Origin: Falsochrobactrum shanghaiense
GTDB lineage: Bacteria; Pseudomonadota; Alphaproteobacteria; Rhizobiales; Rhizobiaceae
NCBI RefSeq assembly: GCF_003149535.1
Contig: NZ_QGDB01000002.1
Coordinates: 620,001-684,000 of the forward strand
DNA length: 64,000 bases
Reading direction: 5' to 3'
The notes beneath the pieces are model-generated. The model ran no database searches and had not been told where the DNA came from. It saw only the letters and a list, made by a program, of their open reading frames with translations. Both the position numbers and the translations under genes were made by a program. Shown here piece after piece: positions 49,755 to 57,386 of this stretch (positions are counted from its first letter, which is position 1; each line of letters opens with the position of its first letter).

Positions 49755-52526
49755 TCAATTGAAGCGGCCAAATTTTACTCGTGTACTATTAGCGTTGCGG
49801 ACAGCTTCCACAACCCTATAGCTAAACTCAGCCTGTTGGCGCGCAACAACCTGTTCAAGCCGTGCCACCGCTGCGCTATCCGCACCGCGAGCGTCAATGA
49901 CAGGTGCAAAGGTGATGGATTGCGTGTTGCTGTTGGTCGGCGCTTGGAGGCGGGGCATAGTCGGCACACTAGGCAGGCTCGCGCCCACATATCCGCCAGC
50001 GGCATAGCCTTTGAGGCCGCGCCGCATAGCGTCTAGCGCAGCCGGGCCACCCGCCTTCTTGACCGCATCTTGGTCAAAGACATATTCGCCTTTATGCACA
50101 ACGCCCGCAGGTTCGTACTTGCCGCCGTGGCCGGTATAGCCGCCCTTGTCAAAACCAAAAATGCTGCCAATAGAGCCGAATATCCCGCCCCCGCCGCCGC
50201 TCTTGAACATGCCTGAAAACAGGTCATCAAACGCCATATCCAGCAGCTTATCCGCTATTTTCTGCAACGCGCCCGCAAACGCTTCCGCTGCCGATTTACC
50301 CGCAACGAGATCATCCACGATCCCGCGAAGGGCATCCTTTTGCGTGTCCTGCCATTCTTCGGCGCGCTGCCTGATTTTATCCTGTGCCTCGGCAAGTTGA
50401 TTGGCTTCCACAGTAGCAAGAGCAAACTGCTCTGCCGCCTGATTGATTTCTTTTTTAAGTGCTGGCGTAATTTCTAAACCAGCCTTCTGGGCCGCATTAA
50501 GCAGTTCTTGCTCAGCCCGTGCCTTTTCAAGGGCAAAGCCATAATCGTCAATCGTCGGGTCAAGCTGCCGCAACGCTTCCGTTTCGGCAAGTATCGCTGC
50601 CGTCCGATCGGCAATCGATTTGGTCAGGCGCTCATAGTCGTTGTCGCGTTCGGCTTTGGGCTTCCTGCCTTCTGCTGATCGTGCGGCATCACCGGCAAGC
50701 TGCGCTTGCGCAATTTCCTTAATCTGCGCATCAGTAAGTTTGCGTCCATCCTTTTCAGCCTGCGCTCGAACTTGGGCAATCTTACTCTCAAGATCATATT
50801 GCGCCTTGCCTAGGCTAGCTCGCTGCTTGGCATTATTGACATATTCATCATTGAGTTGCCGCTCTTCGATCAGTTCCTGCCGGGCGCGAGTGCGACCGCC
50901 TCGGCTGAATGAGGATGATCCAAGACCATCGCCAGAAGTCGCCGCAACTTCTGCTCTGACTTCGCGGAAGCCTTGAGCGACAAGAGCCAGTCGATCAAGA
51001 AGGGGAGCAAGCTGATCTGCTAAGGCTTGGAAATTTGGGTTCGCGTTCGCGAGTGCATAGAGTTCATTTTTGGCCTCTTCTGCCCCATTTGCATTTTTGG
51101 CTAATTCATCGCGCAGACGATTCAAGTCATCCATCTGATCTTGAGACGCCATAGGTTGGCGGGACATATTGCCCGCCTCATCCGTCACGATTTTGAGCGC
51201 CGGAGCTACTTCGATAGCGGCATCCAGCAGCTTCAATGCCGCGGCGTGCGCATCCTCAAACTCTTGTTCAGCCGCACTGCTCTCATGTCCAAGCGCATTT
51301 TTGAGCGCTTCGTTATAGCGCTGCCCCGCCGCTTCGACTTTCTCTGCTGATTTTTCCGCGCGACCTTCAATATCCTCAAGGCGCTCTGCGAACCGCCGCG
51401 CACCCTCGCTAGCCTCCGCCGTCGCGCTGCTGTAAAGCATCAGCGACGAAACAACCGCCCCGCCGATAAGCAGCCCCACAGGGCCAGCAGCAGCGCCGAG
51501 GCCGGTAAATGCAGTGGCGAGGCCCGCCATAGTCCTTGCCGCTGTTAAGGCGCGCGTGAAGTTAATCAGTGCCGGTCCAGCAAGTCCCAGCGTCGAGATC
51601 ATCTTGAGTAACGAGCGCCCGATAAGCGCACCGGCGATAACGCCAGCCAATTGCAACGCTACGTCTGCGGTCTTATCGAAGTTGTCGGCCATGATGACCA
51701 ACGCTTCGGAAATTTTAGCGCTTACTCCCGTAGCCTGATCAGCGTTACCGACATATTCGAGCATCGCGTTATTTAGAAGCGTGAAGCCGTCGCCAATCGT
51801 GGCGGGCATGTCTGCCGCCTCTTTACGCAGCACCTCCATCTGGCTAGACAGGGATCGGACAATATCACGGCCCGTGATCTTACCCTGCTGGCCGAGTGCG
51901 CGGAGTTGATTGACGCCTACGCCCAGCCCCTCGGCCAATGCTTCAGCGAGCCTTCCGCCCTGCTCAATGACTGTATTGAGGTTGTCGCCTGAAAGCTTGC
52001 CACCAGCCATCGCCTTCGACAGCGCGTTCATGACGGCTTCCGCGCGCTGGCCTTTTGCACCGGAGATTACAAGTGCGTTATTGACGGACTCGGTATAATC
52101 CAGCGTCTGATTTGTGCTGTAGCCAAGCTCCTTCATGGCCGTGGCGTTTAGCAAATAGCCCTCTGCCGTCTGCTCCAACGACGAGTAGGTGCGGCGGGCA
52201 ACCTCGCCCAGCCTACCCATTACTTCCGCGCCTTTATCCAACCCGCCTGCCGCAAGAGCAACGCGACTATTCAGGTCGGTCCACGTATCTGTCATCTGGC
52301 GTATCTGATCGGCGCCAAGCACCGCACCAATGCCAGCCATAGGGGCAATAAGGCTGCGCGCCATATTTCGGCCGATACCGTCGAGGCGCTTATTAGCTGC
52401 GCGCCATGTTCCCTCGACTTGCCGCGCGGCTTTTGCACTTACGCCGTTCATCTGCTGCAAATCGCGCATAAACGGCTTCATCTCCATGCGCAGCGTTGCG
52501 CGGAGTTCTTCAACGGTGACGGCCAT
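49755..52526 (-). CDS. tape measure protein
   Basis: A 923-residue protein. The N-terminal tape-measure domain is TIGR02675-like: GIGRNMARSLIAPMAGIGAVL, QIRQMTDTWTDLNSRVALAAGG, LNTVIEQGGRLAEALAEGLGV. It is followed by two to three hydrophobic stretches around 290-370 (LAGVIAGALIGRSLLKMI, GPVGLLIGGAVVSSLMLYS), a long alpha-helical body rich in Ala, Glu and Arg, and a C-terminal FDKGGYTGHGGKYEPAGVVHKGEYVF block typical of siphophage tape measures. At about 0.15 nm per residue it predicts a tail of roughly 140 nm. It sets tail length and is ejected with DNA. Confidence 0.95.
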   Translation of the reverse strand: MAVTVEELRATLRMEMKPFMRDLQQMNGVSAKAARQVEGTWRAANKRLDGIGRNMARSLIAPMAGIGAVLGADQIRQMTDTWTDLNSRVALAAGGLDKGAEVMGRLGEVARRTYSSLEQTAEGYLLNATAMKELGYSTNQTLDYTESVNNALVISGAKGQRAEAVMNALSKAMAGGKLSGDNLNTVIEQGGRLAEALAEGLGVGVNQLRALGQQGKITGRDIVRSLSSQMEVLRKEAADMPATIGDGFTLLNNAMLEYVGNADQATGVSAKISEALVIMADNFDKTADVALQLAGVIAGALIGRSLLKMISTLGLAGPALINFTRALTAARTMAGLATAFTGLGAAAGPVGLLIGGAVVSSLMLYSSATAEASEGARRFAERLEDIEGRAEKSAEKVEAAGQRYNEALKNALGHESSAAEQEFEDAHAAALKLLDAAIEVAPALKIVTDEAGNMSRQPMASQDQMDDLNRLRDELAKNANGAEEAKNELYALANANPNFQALADQLAPLLDRLALVAQGFREVRAEVAATSGDGLGSSSFSRGGRTRARQELIEERQLNDEYVNNAKQRASLGKAQYDLESKIAQVRAQAEKDGRKLTDAQIKEIAQAQLAGDAARSAEGRKPKAERDNDYERLTKSIADRTAAILAETEALRQLDPTIDDYGFALEKARAEQELLNAAQKAGLEITPALKKEINQAAEQFALATVEANQLAEAQDKIRQRAEEWQDTQKDALRGIVDDLVAGKSAAEAFAGALQKIADKLLDMAFDDLFSGMFKSGGGGGIFGSIGSIFGFDKGGYTGHGGKYEPAGVVHKGEYVFDQDAVKKAGGPAALDAMRRGLKGYAAGGYVGASLPSVPTMPRLQAPTNSNTQSITFAPVIDARGADSAAVARLEQVVARQQAEFSYRVVEAVRNANSTRVKFGRFN

Positions 52527-52576
52527 GGAAAATCCTGATAAGAAAAAAGCCCGCGTGGGCGAGCTTGGAGATGGGG

Positions 52577-52837
52577 ATGACGATACAACGATATAGATTG
52601 ACGCGAACGGGATGGATCGGCGCGATTTTGTTTGTAGCGCCTACGCCGCTCGCAGTATGGCTGTCATTGCCGCCAAAGCTAACCACAGGCGGGGCTATGT
52701 TTCAAAAGCGCTTAGCTGAAATTAGCGGCACCATACCAACCCATGGGCCGTCAACTTTCACTTTGACAGCCCTAGCAACAATGACGCTCATTGGATTGGT
52801 TATGGTGCTGATCGGCAGGGAGATTTACACCTACTGA
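52577..52837 (+). CDS. two-TM membrane protein antisense within the tail module
   Basis: An 86-residue protein on the plus strand, opposite to all late genes. ATG 52577 has GGAG six bases upstream. There are two TM segments, about residues 12-30 (WIGAILFVAPTPLAVWLSL) and 62-80 (ALATMTLIGLVMVLIG), and short basic and Tyr-rich ends. It fills the 300-bp gap that separates the tail chaperone extension from the tape measure, where most siphophages have none. It is probably a lysogenically expressed moron. Confidence 0.6.
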   Translation: MTIQRYRLTRTGWIGAILFVAPTPLAVWLSLPPKLTTGGAMFQKRLAEISGTIPTHGPSTFTLTALATMTLIGLVMVLIGREIYTY

Positions 52838-53079
52838 ACCGCCGTTCCCCTCGCCGCCTTCACCATCGCCAGATGCTCTTCATAGGACGGCGGCGCAACT
52901 TCTTCTTCGGCGCCATTGGCTTTTGCCCAGCCTTTAGCTGCGACGGACAATTCCCACAGCGTCATCGTATCTACGTCACGCGGCGTGAAGCCCATAGCCG
53001 CGCCAAGCCCGTAATAGGTGGAGAACGTCAGGTGTCCGTCGCTGTCGTCTCCACTTTCTGCTCCCCCGGTGCCACATCC
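52831..53079 (-). CDS. tail assembly chaperone extension in the -1 frame (gpGT/TIGR02216-like)
   Basis: An open frame overlapping the 3' end of the upstream gene (53028-53498) in the -1 frame, from the codon after TGATGA (53080-53085) to TAG 52831. It has no ATG before 52995. The product continues SDGHLTFSTYYGLGAAMGFT, then TPRDVDTMTLWELSVAAKGW, which resembles the small GTA gp10.1 tail chaperones. A G5 run at 53063-53067 in the overlap (CCG GGG GAG) permits P-site re-pairing on GGG after a -1 slip. I propose a -1 frameshift that joins it to the upstream protein. The site is not a canonical XXXYYYZ heptamer. Confidence 0.68.
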   Translation of the reverse strand, partial: GCGTGGAESGDDSDGHLTFSTYYGLGAAMGFTPRDVDTMTLWELSVAAKGWAKANGAEEEVAPPSYEEHLAMVKAARGTAVQ

Positions 53080-53498
53080 TCATCAGCCGACAATGACTTG
53101 ATTAAGATCGCAGCGGCAAGGCCGATATGCTCCGATAATGGCCTGCTATCGACGTAGCTTTGTACGGCAAGGCTCGCCTCGGTAGGCGTTGCGCCAGCGC
53201 CGATCAGGCCCAATCGGATAGGCTCACGCACATCATCCACGCGCCAATCGCCACCGAAAGACCGCAACATACTGTAAATATTGAAGTCCGCTCGGAAATC
53301 TGGATCGTCGCCGCCAAATTCGTAATCCTTGGCGTTCGGGCGCTTCTGGTCTGCGGCCTGTGGCTGAAACGACATTAGCCGCCCAAGAATAGTCGCCGGG
53401 CCAGCGTTGCATTTCTCTTGTAACTGGCGCAACTCGCCAATGCCGAGGCGGAACTGCCGCTCCACCCCGCCAAACTCTTCGGTCAATGTCTGTGTCAT
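53028..53498 (-). CDS. tail assembly chaperone (GTA gp10-like)
   Basis: A 156-residue protein. TQTLTEEFGGVERQFRLGIGELRQLQ is followed by MLRSFGGDWRVDDVREPIRLGLIGAG and VQSYVDSRPLSEHIGLAAAIL. The 'G..r.FrL..gEL..LE......' start and the 'eviR.gLiGgG' centre are hallmarks of the GTA gp10 family, found between the major tail protein and tape measure. ATG 53498 overlaps the tail-tube stop (TAATG). The likely -1 frameshift product is given at 52831-53079. Confidence 0.85.
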   Translation of the reverse strand: MTQTLTEEFGGVERQFRLGIGELRQLQEKCNAGPATILGRLMSFQPQAADQKRPNAKDYEFGGDDPDFRADFNIYSMLRSFGGDWRVDDVREPIRLGLIGAGATPTEASLAVQSYVDSRPLSEHIGLAAAILIKSLSADEDVAPGEQKVETTATDT

Positions 53499-53935
53499 TA
53501 CGTTGCAGGCACCCACGTAATTTCGCCGTCAGACTGGAGCGCAACGGTCGAAGTAACATAACCCTTGCCTTCCTTAGCAAGCCCGAGGCTGGTCATGACA
53601 TATCGCCCTGCGAAGTGCCCGCCTCCCTGCACCGACGTAAGGCCGTCAAGCGTCACGCGTACATTGAAAGGCTCGCCAGAAAGCATGTGAGTCCGCAGCA
53701 CGCCGAACGACACCGGGTCCATTGTGCCGGCACCGTTGATATTTGCAGACAGTGTATCAACCGAGCGCAGCACCCATCCTGGGGCGTTCGGATCTTCACA
53801 GTTTGGCTCGGTGGCGTCGGTGGTCGTCGCTTCAATCGAGAAATCCTGCGACGTGTTGATGGTGCAGGAATGGGTAAATTCTTCAGGAGTTGCGGCGTCG
53901 CCGAACTGAATTAGCAATTTCTTGGTCGTAGCCAT
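53498..53935 (-). CDS. major tail tube protein
   Basis: A 145-residue beta-rich protein. It starts ATTKKLLIQFGDAATPEEF, then HSCTINTSQDFSIEATTTDATEP, VDTLSANINGAGTMDP and ends EITWVPAT. It is of the TP901-1/GTA gp9 tail-tube type that polymerises into the non-contractile tail tube. It is preceded by an intrinsic terminator at 53949 and a strong GGAGGCCGTTC ribosome site, fitting high-level expression. TAATG coupling leads to the chaperone gene. Confidence 0.9.
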   Translation of the reverse strand: MATTKKLLIQFGDAATPEEFTHSCTINTSQDFSIEATTTDATEPNCEDPNAPGWVLRSVDTLSANINGAGTMDPVSFGVLRTHMLSGEPFNVRVTLDGLTSVQGGGHFAGRYVMTSLGLAKEGKGYVTSTVALQSDGEITWVPAT

Positions 53936-53948
53936 GAACGGCCTCCAA

Positions 53949-53973
53949 ATAAAAATAGCCGCTCATGGCGGCT
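53949..53973 (-). terminator. intrinsic terminator just upstream of the major tail gene
   Basis: On the minus strand AGCCGC/GCGGCT with a five-base loop, followed by ATTTTTATTT. It lies between the DUF3168-like gene and the tail-tube ribosome site. Confidence 0.75.
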
Positions 53974-53996
53974 TGGTATGTTTTGGGGAGAGCCGT

Positions 53997-54386
53997 TTAC
54001 GACGGCTGCGTTTCTATCGAGATTGACATGCGCGCGCGATAAAGCGGCGGATCGTCGGTGTAGACGATGCTTTCAACTCGAATGCGATCTACCGTATGCC
54101 CGGCGATGGTCAGATTTTGCTCGTGCAATGCATTGCGGATTGCCGCTGCTACATCTTTGGTCTTGATGTAGTTTAGCTGATCTGCCCACACGTCGATTTG
54201 CATTGTGCTTTCCGTGCGGTCCCAGCATTCTTCATCGATCGGCGTCTCAAATCCGGGCCAAACCTGCACATAAGGATATGCTGCATTGTCTGGAATGTAG
54301 CTGTAGACGCGCGTTCCTGCCGCCGTGTTGATTCCGCGAATAGTGGAGATCAGCGCCGCTTGCAGCGCAAGATTAGGGCTACCCAT
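53997..54386 (-). CDS. tail completion protein, DUF3168 family (GTA gp8-like)
   Basis: A 129-residue protein: SPNLALQAALISTIRGINTAAG, then VYSYIPDNAAYPYVQVWPGF and DVWADQLNYIKTKDVAAAIRNAL, the classic DUF3168 sequence layout (P.....P.v.......W.......i.vWs.......A..ia..v...L). It caps the tail end and joins it to the head. It overlaps the HK97 gp10-like gene by eight bases. Confidence 0.88.
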   Translation of the reverse strand: MGSPNLALQAALISTIRGINTAAGTRVYSYIPDNAAYPYVQVWPGFETPIDEECWDRTESTMQIDVWADQLNYIKTKDVAAAIRNALHEQNLTIAGHTVDRIRVESIVYTDDPPLYRARMSISIETQPS

Positions 54387-54804
54387 TCTTGACGGCCTCC
54401 CTCATCGCCCTGCGAATGCCAGTTCTGGCGCGGCTCATAGCTTTTCTTTTGCCAAGCTTATATCCGGGCCAGAAGAATGATTTGGGCGCGGCGTCTTTCG
54501 TGCCGTACTCAATAGCAAGCGCATAATCATACGTGGGCGAGTTGCCCTTTTCGCTATTGCGAACGGGCTTTGTTGTCGTCGGGCCGCCAGCGGCAACAGA
54601 TACGCCAACCGTACCATCAGTAAGCGGTTCGGTGCGAATGGATGCCCGCAGAGTGCCATCGTCAACGGGCACGAACGTCCGCTGCCGCATATTAATCTCG
54701 CGGCCAGCCAGCATAAGGTCGGTTTGAGCGCGCTTCTTTACAGTGTCAGGGATGCGGGCAAGCTTGCGCTTCAATCGCTCCATGCCGATTATCGACATTG
54801 CCAT
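54379..54804 (-). CDS. head-tail joining protein, HK97 gp10 family
   Basis: A 141-residue basic protein: SIIGMERLKRKLARIPDTVKKRA, then REINMRQRTFVPVDDGTLRASI with the conserved P-x-D-x-G-x-L-R-x-S-I, and YALAIEYGTKDAAPKSFFWPG. These are the defining blocks of HK97-gp10_like. ATG 54804 overlaps the preceding stop as TAATG; upstream in-frame ATGs lie in the neighbouring gene. Confidence 0.92.
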   Translation of the reverse strand: MAMSIIGMERLKRKLARIPDTVKKRAQTDLMLAGREINMRQRTFVPVDDGTLRASIRTEPLTDGTVGVSVAAGGPTTTKPVRNSEKGNSPTYDYALAIEYGTKDAAPKSFFWPGYKLGKRKAMSRARTGIRRAMREAVKNG

Positions 54805-55172
54805 TACGTCACCACTTCCTCGCAAAGCACTTCAAGCCATGCGTTTTTGCCGTCAGGGTCGGAAATCGCCTTAATGTCAAAGACACGCTTCGGCTCGCCC
54901 CGCGCATTATTGCCAGCGCGCGCGTCAACCAGCCGCCAAGCTGGCGTAATGACGCGCGTTGCTTCGCTGGAGCGGATTGTCACGACATAGGGCTGCTTGC
55001 CTGCCAAACGCGAAGCCATGACGGCCTCGCTGCCCCGCAATGGCAGGAAGCTGGCCGCAACCGTGGCCTTGGTTTCAAAGCCTAGTTTCGTGCCGCCCCA
55101 CCCGTCGTCGCCTTCTACCCAATCCTGGCAGTGCACCAGCCCACGCAATGGCCCCGCGCTACGGGTTGCCAT
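54804..55172 (-). CDS. head-tail adaptor (head closure, SPP1 gp16-like)
   Basis: A 122-residue beta-barrel protein: ATRSAGPLRGLVHCQDWVEGDDGWGG, then FLPLRGSEAVMASRLAGKQPYVVTIRSSEA, and RVFDIKAISDPDGKNAWLEVLCEE. The 'Waevep....g.e......r......y.v..R' pattern is the phage head-tail joining family. ATG 55172 is chosen (14-bp overlap with 55159-55380). It closes the portal channel after packaging. Confidence 0.85.
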   Translation of the reverse strand: MATRSAGPLRGLVHCQDWVEGDDGWGGTKLGFETKATVAASFLPLRGSEAVMASRLAGKQPYVVTIRSSEATRVITPAWRLVDARAGNNARGEPKRVFDIKAISDPDGKNAWLEVLCEEVVT

Positions 55173-55380
55173 CGCTGGCCTCGTCTCGCGTGGCGTTCGG
55201 GTCTGCGCCCGGCTCTGGATCGGCACCACGGCGCGGCGTCGTCACCCGCTCGGCCTTGCCGGCGGCAATAGCAGCTTCACCGCAGCGCCGCGTCACGCTG
55301 CCGGACCAGCCGGCAGGGTAAGCTATCGTCACACCATAGCGCGGCGACCAGTCCATGCTTTCAAGAAAATGGACGTGCAT
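55159..55380 (-). CDS. small phage protein of the head-tail module
   Basis: A 73-residue protein: HVHFLESMDWSPRYGVTIAYPAGW, then VTRRCGEAAIAAGKAERV. The 'F......p......v.YpaG....vtra.gdaAiaaGkA' type is common between capsid and connector genes in rhizobial and other phages. The C-terminal half is charged and low-complexity (GADPEPGADPNATRDEASDG). The function is unknown. Confidence 0.72.
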   Translation of the reverse strand: MHVHFLESMDWSPRYGVTIAYPAGWSGSVTRRCGEAAIAAGKAERVTTPRRGADPEPGADPNATRDEASDGNP

Positions 55381-55817
55381 TAGGTGGTCGCAACTGGCAC
55401 CGTCGCGTTCGACGCAGCCGTAACGGACCCAGCCGCATTGGTCGCCGTCACGACAACAGTGATAACTGCGCCTTCTTCGGCGGCGGTCAGTGCGTACGTG
55501 GTCGCCGTGGCGCCCTCGATAGCCACATCATCTGCATACCACTGGCGCGCATAGGTTGGCGTCGGTGTGCCGGTCCAAGTGCCGTTCGTGACGGTCAGCG
55601 TCTGGCCCACGGTTGCCGTGCCGGTAATCGCGGGGGCGACCGTATTGGCAGGAGCGACATGCACCGCGCTGATTTTGAGAGTGCCGCCATCGCTCCAAAG
55701 CTGCCCGCTTCCGCTCGGCGCGGAAGTCGGCAACCCTGTGAACTGGACGACGCCGCCAAACACCGAAGTGTCACCGCCGTCGGCGTTATAATTCTTTGGT
55801 ACGTAAGTATCGGCCAT
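55380..55817 (-). CDS. Ig-like-domain protein, probable capsid decoration
   Basis: A 145-residue protein. The N-terminal ~50 residues (VPKNYNADGGDTSVFGGVVQF, then SGSGQLWSDGGTLKIS) look like a particle-attachment piece. The C-terminal ~90 residues form an Ig-like/Big fold: VAPAITGTATVGQTLTVTNG, then WTGTPTPTYARQWYADDVAI, and VVVTATNAAGSVTAAS. Ig-like domains are often displayed on siphophage capsids or tails, where they weakly bind surfaces. Its position between connector and joining genes supports a decoration role. Confidence 0.82.
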   Translation of the reverse strand: MADTYVPKNYNADGGDTSVFGGVVQFTGLPTSAPSGSGQLWSDGGTLKISAVHVAPANTVAPAITGTATVGQTLTVTNGTWTGTPTPTYARQWYADDVAIEGATATTYALTAAEEGAVITVVVTATNAAGSVTAASNATVPVATT

Positions 55818-55845
55818 TTAGCCCTCCAATCTGCTGCGCCCGGCG

Positions 55846-56127
55846 CTACACGCGCAGCAGGCGATAAGGATCAAGCAATCTGCGTGCGGTCGGGACTTCG
55901 GCTTGAATGGTGCCTGTAATGACCGCCTCGCGGTTTTCATACATGCCCGCCATCATAAGCAGCGCGGCGGCGTCAAACGCGAACTCAGCACCTATCGGCA
56001 CTTCGCTGCGGTTCGTATATGTCAGCGTCCAGTCTACAGCTGCGGCGAGATACAGCGTGATGGCCGCGTCATCGTCGCCGAAATCCACCCGCAAGTGCTT
56101 TTTGGCGAGCGCAAGGTCTACAGCCAT
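55846..56127 (-). CDS. head-tail connector protein (gp6-like)
   Basis: A 93-residue helical protein: AVDLALAKKHLRVDFGDDDAAITLYLAAA, then WTLTYTNRSEVP and FDAAALLMMAGMYENREAV, ending RRLLDPYRLLRV. These are the classic features of the phage gp6-like head-tail connector (start 'lakaHLRvd...DD..i..yl.aA', end 'll.pyR'). It forms the ring below the portal. It is 53 bases downstream of the capsid gene. Confidence 0.92.
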   Translation of the reverse strand: MAVDLALAKKHLRVDFGDDDAAITLYLAAAVDWTLTYTNRSEVPIGAEFAFDAAALLMMAGMYENREAVITGTIQAEVPTARRLLDPYRLLRV

Positions 56128-56147
56128 TCATGCCTCCATAGGCGGTA

Positions 56148-56169
56148 GGGCGGCTCGCAAGAGCCGCCC
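56148..56169 (-). other. perfect hairpin downstream of the capsid gene
   Basis: GGGCGGCTC/GAGCCGCCC arms, GCAA loop, without a T-run on the minus strand. It probably protects the capsid mRNA 3' end or causes a pause rather than termination. Confidence 0.6.
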
Positions 56170-56180
56170 GCGTCTATTAC

Positions 56181-57386
56181 TTACGCCTCAATCGTGTGAT
56201 AGCGGAACATCGTAGGGTCGGTGACGCCGCCGCCCACGCGCTTCGTGGTGTAGAACATGACGAAAGGCTTGGAAGTGTACGGGTCACGCAGGATACGAAT
56301 ACCCATGCGGTCGATCACCAAGTAGCCGCTGAAGTCGCCAAACACGATGGGGATATTGCCCGCGCCGACGTCCGGCATGGCCGCCATTTCAGTGACCGGG
56401 AAGCCGAGCACCGACGCCGGCTGACCAGCCTGAAGGCCGGGCTGCCAGATGAAGTTGCCGTTGCCGTCCTTGATCTTGCGGATAGCACCCTGCGTCTTGC
56501 GGTTCATGACAAACCGCGCGTTCGGCGTGCGCTCGCTCGGCAGGTCGTAGACCAGATCAATCAGGCCATCCAGCTTCAGCGCCGTCGCCGCGCCGGACTT
56601 CACGGACGGGATAGCGCCCCACGGATGCGCCGGAGTGTCGCCAGCAGCGTACTTCAGGATGCCGCGCGGCTTGTTAGAACCATCACCGCTCACGAAGGCA
56701 AGACCTTCCTGATAGGCGAACTCGGTTTCGACCTCGCCAGCCAGCCACGACTCGATGTTGATTTCGGAGTCGTCAAGCAGGCGCTGCGTTGCAGCCGGGT
56801 TTGCATAGATTTCGCCAGTGGTGAATTTCACCTCGGCGAACTTCGCCGTGGATGTCTCGGGGCGAGCGTCGGTCTCACCAACCCAGCCCGAGGCAGTGTT
56901 GCGGTCATTGTACAGCTTGGAGAAGCCGTTGCCGCTGATCGTCTGTACCGTCGCAATCTGTCGCATCGGAGACACGATCTTGAGTTTATCGACAATGGTG
57001 CGGTCCCATTCGGTCGGCGCGGTATAGCCGCCGTCTTCAGGCGTACCGACGTTCATGGATGCCTTCGGGCCGCTGGTCAGCGACTGAAGCTCACGCTCGT
57101 CACCCTTACGGAAGAAGCGATCAAACGCCTTGGCGTACTCGCCGCGCTCCGCAGGCTGTTCGTTCGCGCCACTTACCTGAAGCGCGCCCAGCTTGGCGTT
57201 GGCGTCGTCAATGGCGGCAGTCAGTTTGCCGATTTCGTCATTGATGCGATCGACCTTTTCGGTGCGAACAACATCTTCCTGCCCCTTGCGAATATCAGCA
57301 AGAGCGGTGTTGTGTTCAGATTTAAAAGCCTCGAAGGCCGCGCCCTGTTTTTCGATCAGAGCAGAAATAGTAGCGATGTCAGTCAT
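56181..57386 (-). CDS. major capsid protein, HK97 fold
   Basis: A 401-residue protein. The N-terminal ~100 residues are a charged coiled coil (KVDRINDEIGKLTAAIDDANAKL), the scaffolding delta domain that is cut off. The HK97 capsid domain follows with GYTAPTEWDRTIVDKLKIVSPMR, GWVGETDARPETS, TGEIYANPAATQRLLDDSEI and the C-terminal GDFSGYLVIDRMG. It overlaps the protease gene by eight bases. About 290 residues should remain in mature capsids. Confidence 0.96.
   Translation of the reverse strand: MTDIATISALIEKQGAAFEAFKSEHNTALADIRKGQEDVVRTEKVDRINDEIGKLTAAIDDANAKLGALQVSGANEQPAERGEYAKAFDRFFRKGDERELQSLTSGPKASMNVGTPEDGGYTAPTEWDRTIVDKLKIVSPMRQIATVQTISGNGFSKLYNDRNTASGWVGETDARPETSTAKFAEVKFTTGEIYANPAATQRLLDDSEINIESWLAGEVETEFAYQEGLAFVSGDGSNKPRGILKYAAGDTPAHPWGAIPSVKSGAATALKLDGLIDLVYDLPSERTPNARFVMNRKTQGAIRKIKDGNGNFIWQPGLQAGQPASVLGFPVTEMAAMPDVGAGNIPIVFGDFSGYLVIDRMGIRILRDPYTSKPFVMFYTTKRVGGGVTDPTMFRYHTIEA

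Noticed and set aside
53028-53079. Canonical XXXYYYZ slippery heptamer in the chaperone overlap
   Set aside because: No in-frame heptamer of that form exists; only a G5 run permitting single-site slippage was kept as a candidate.
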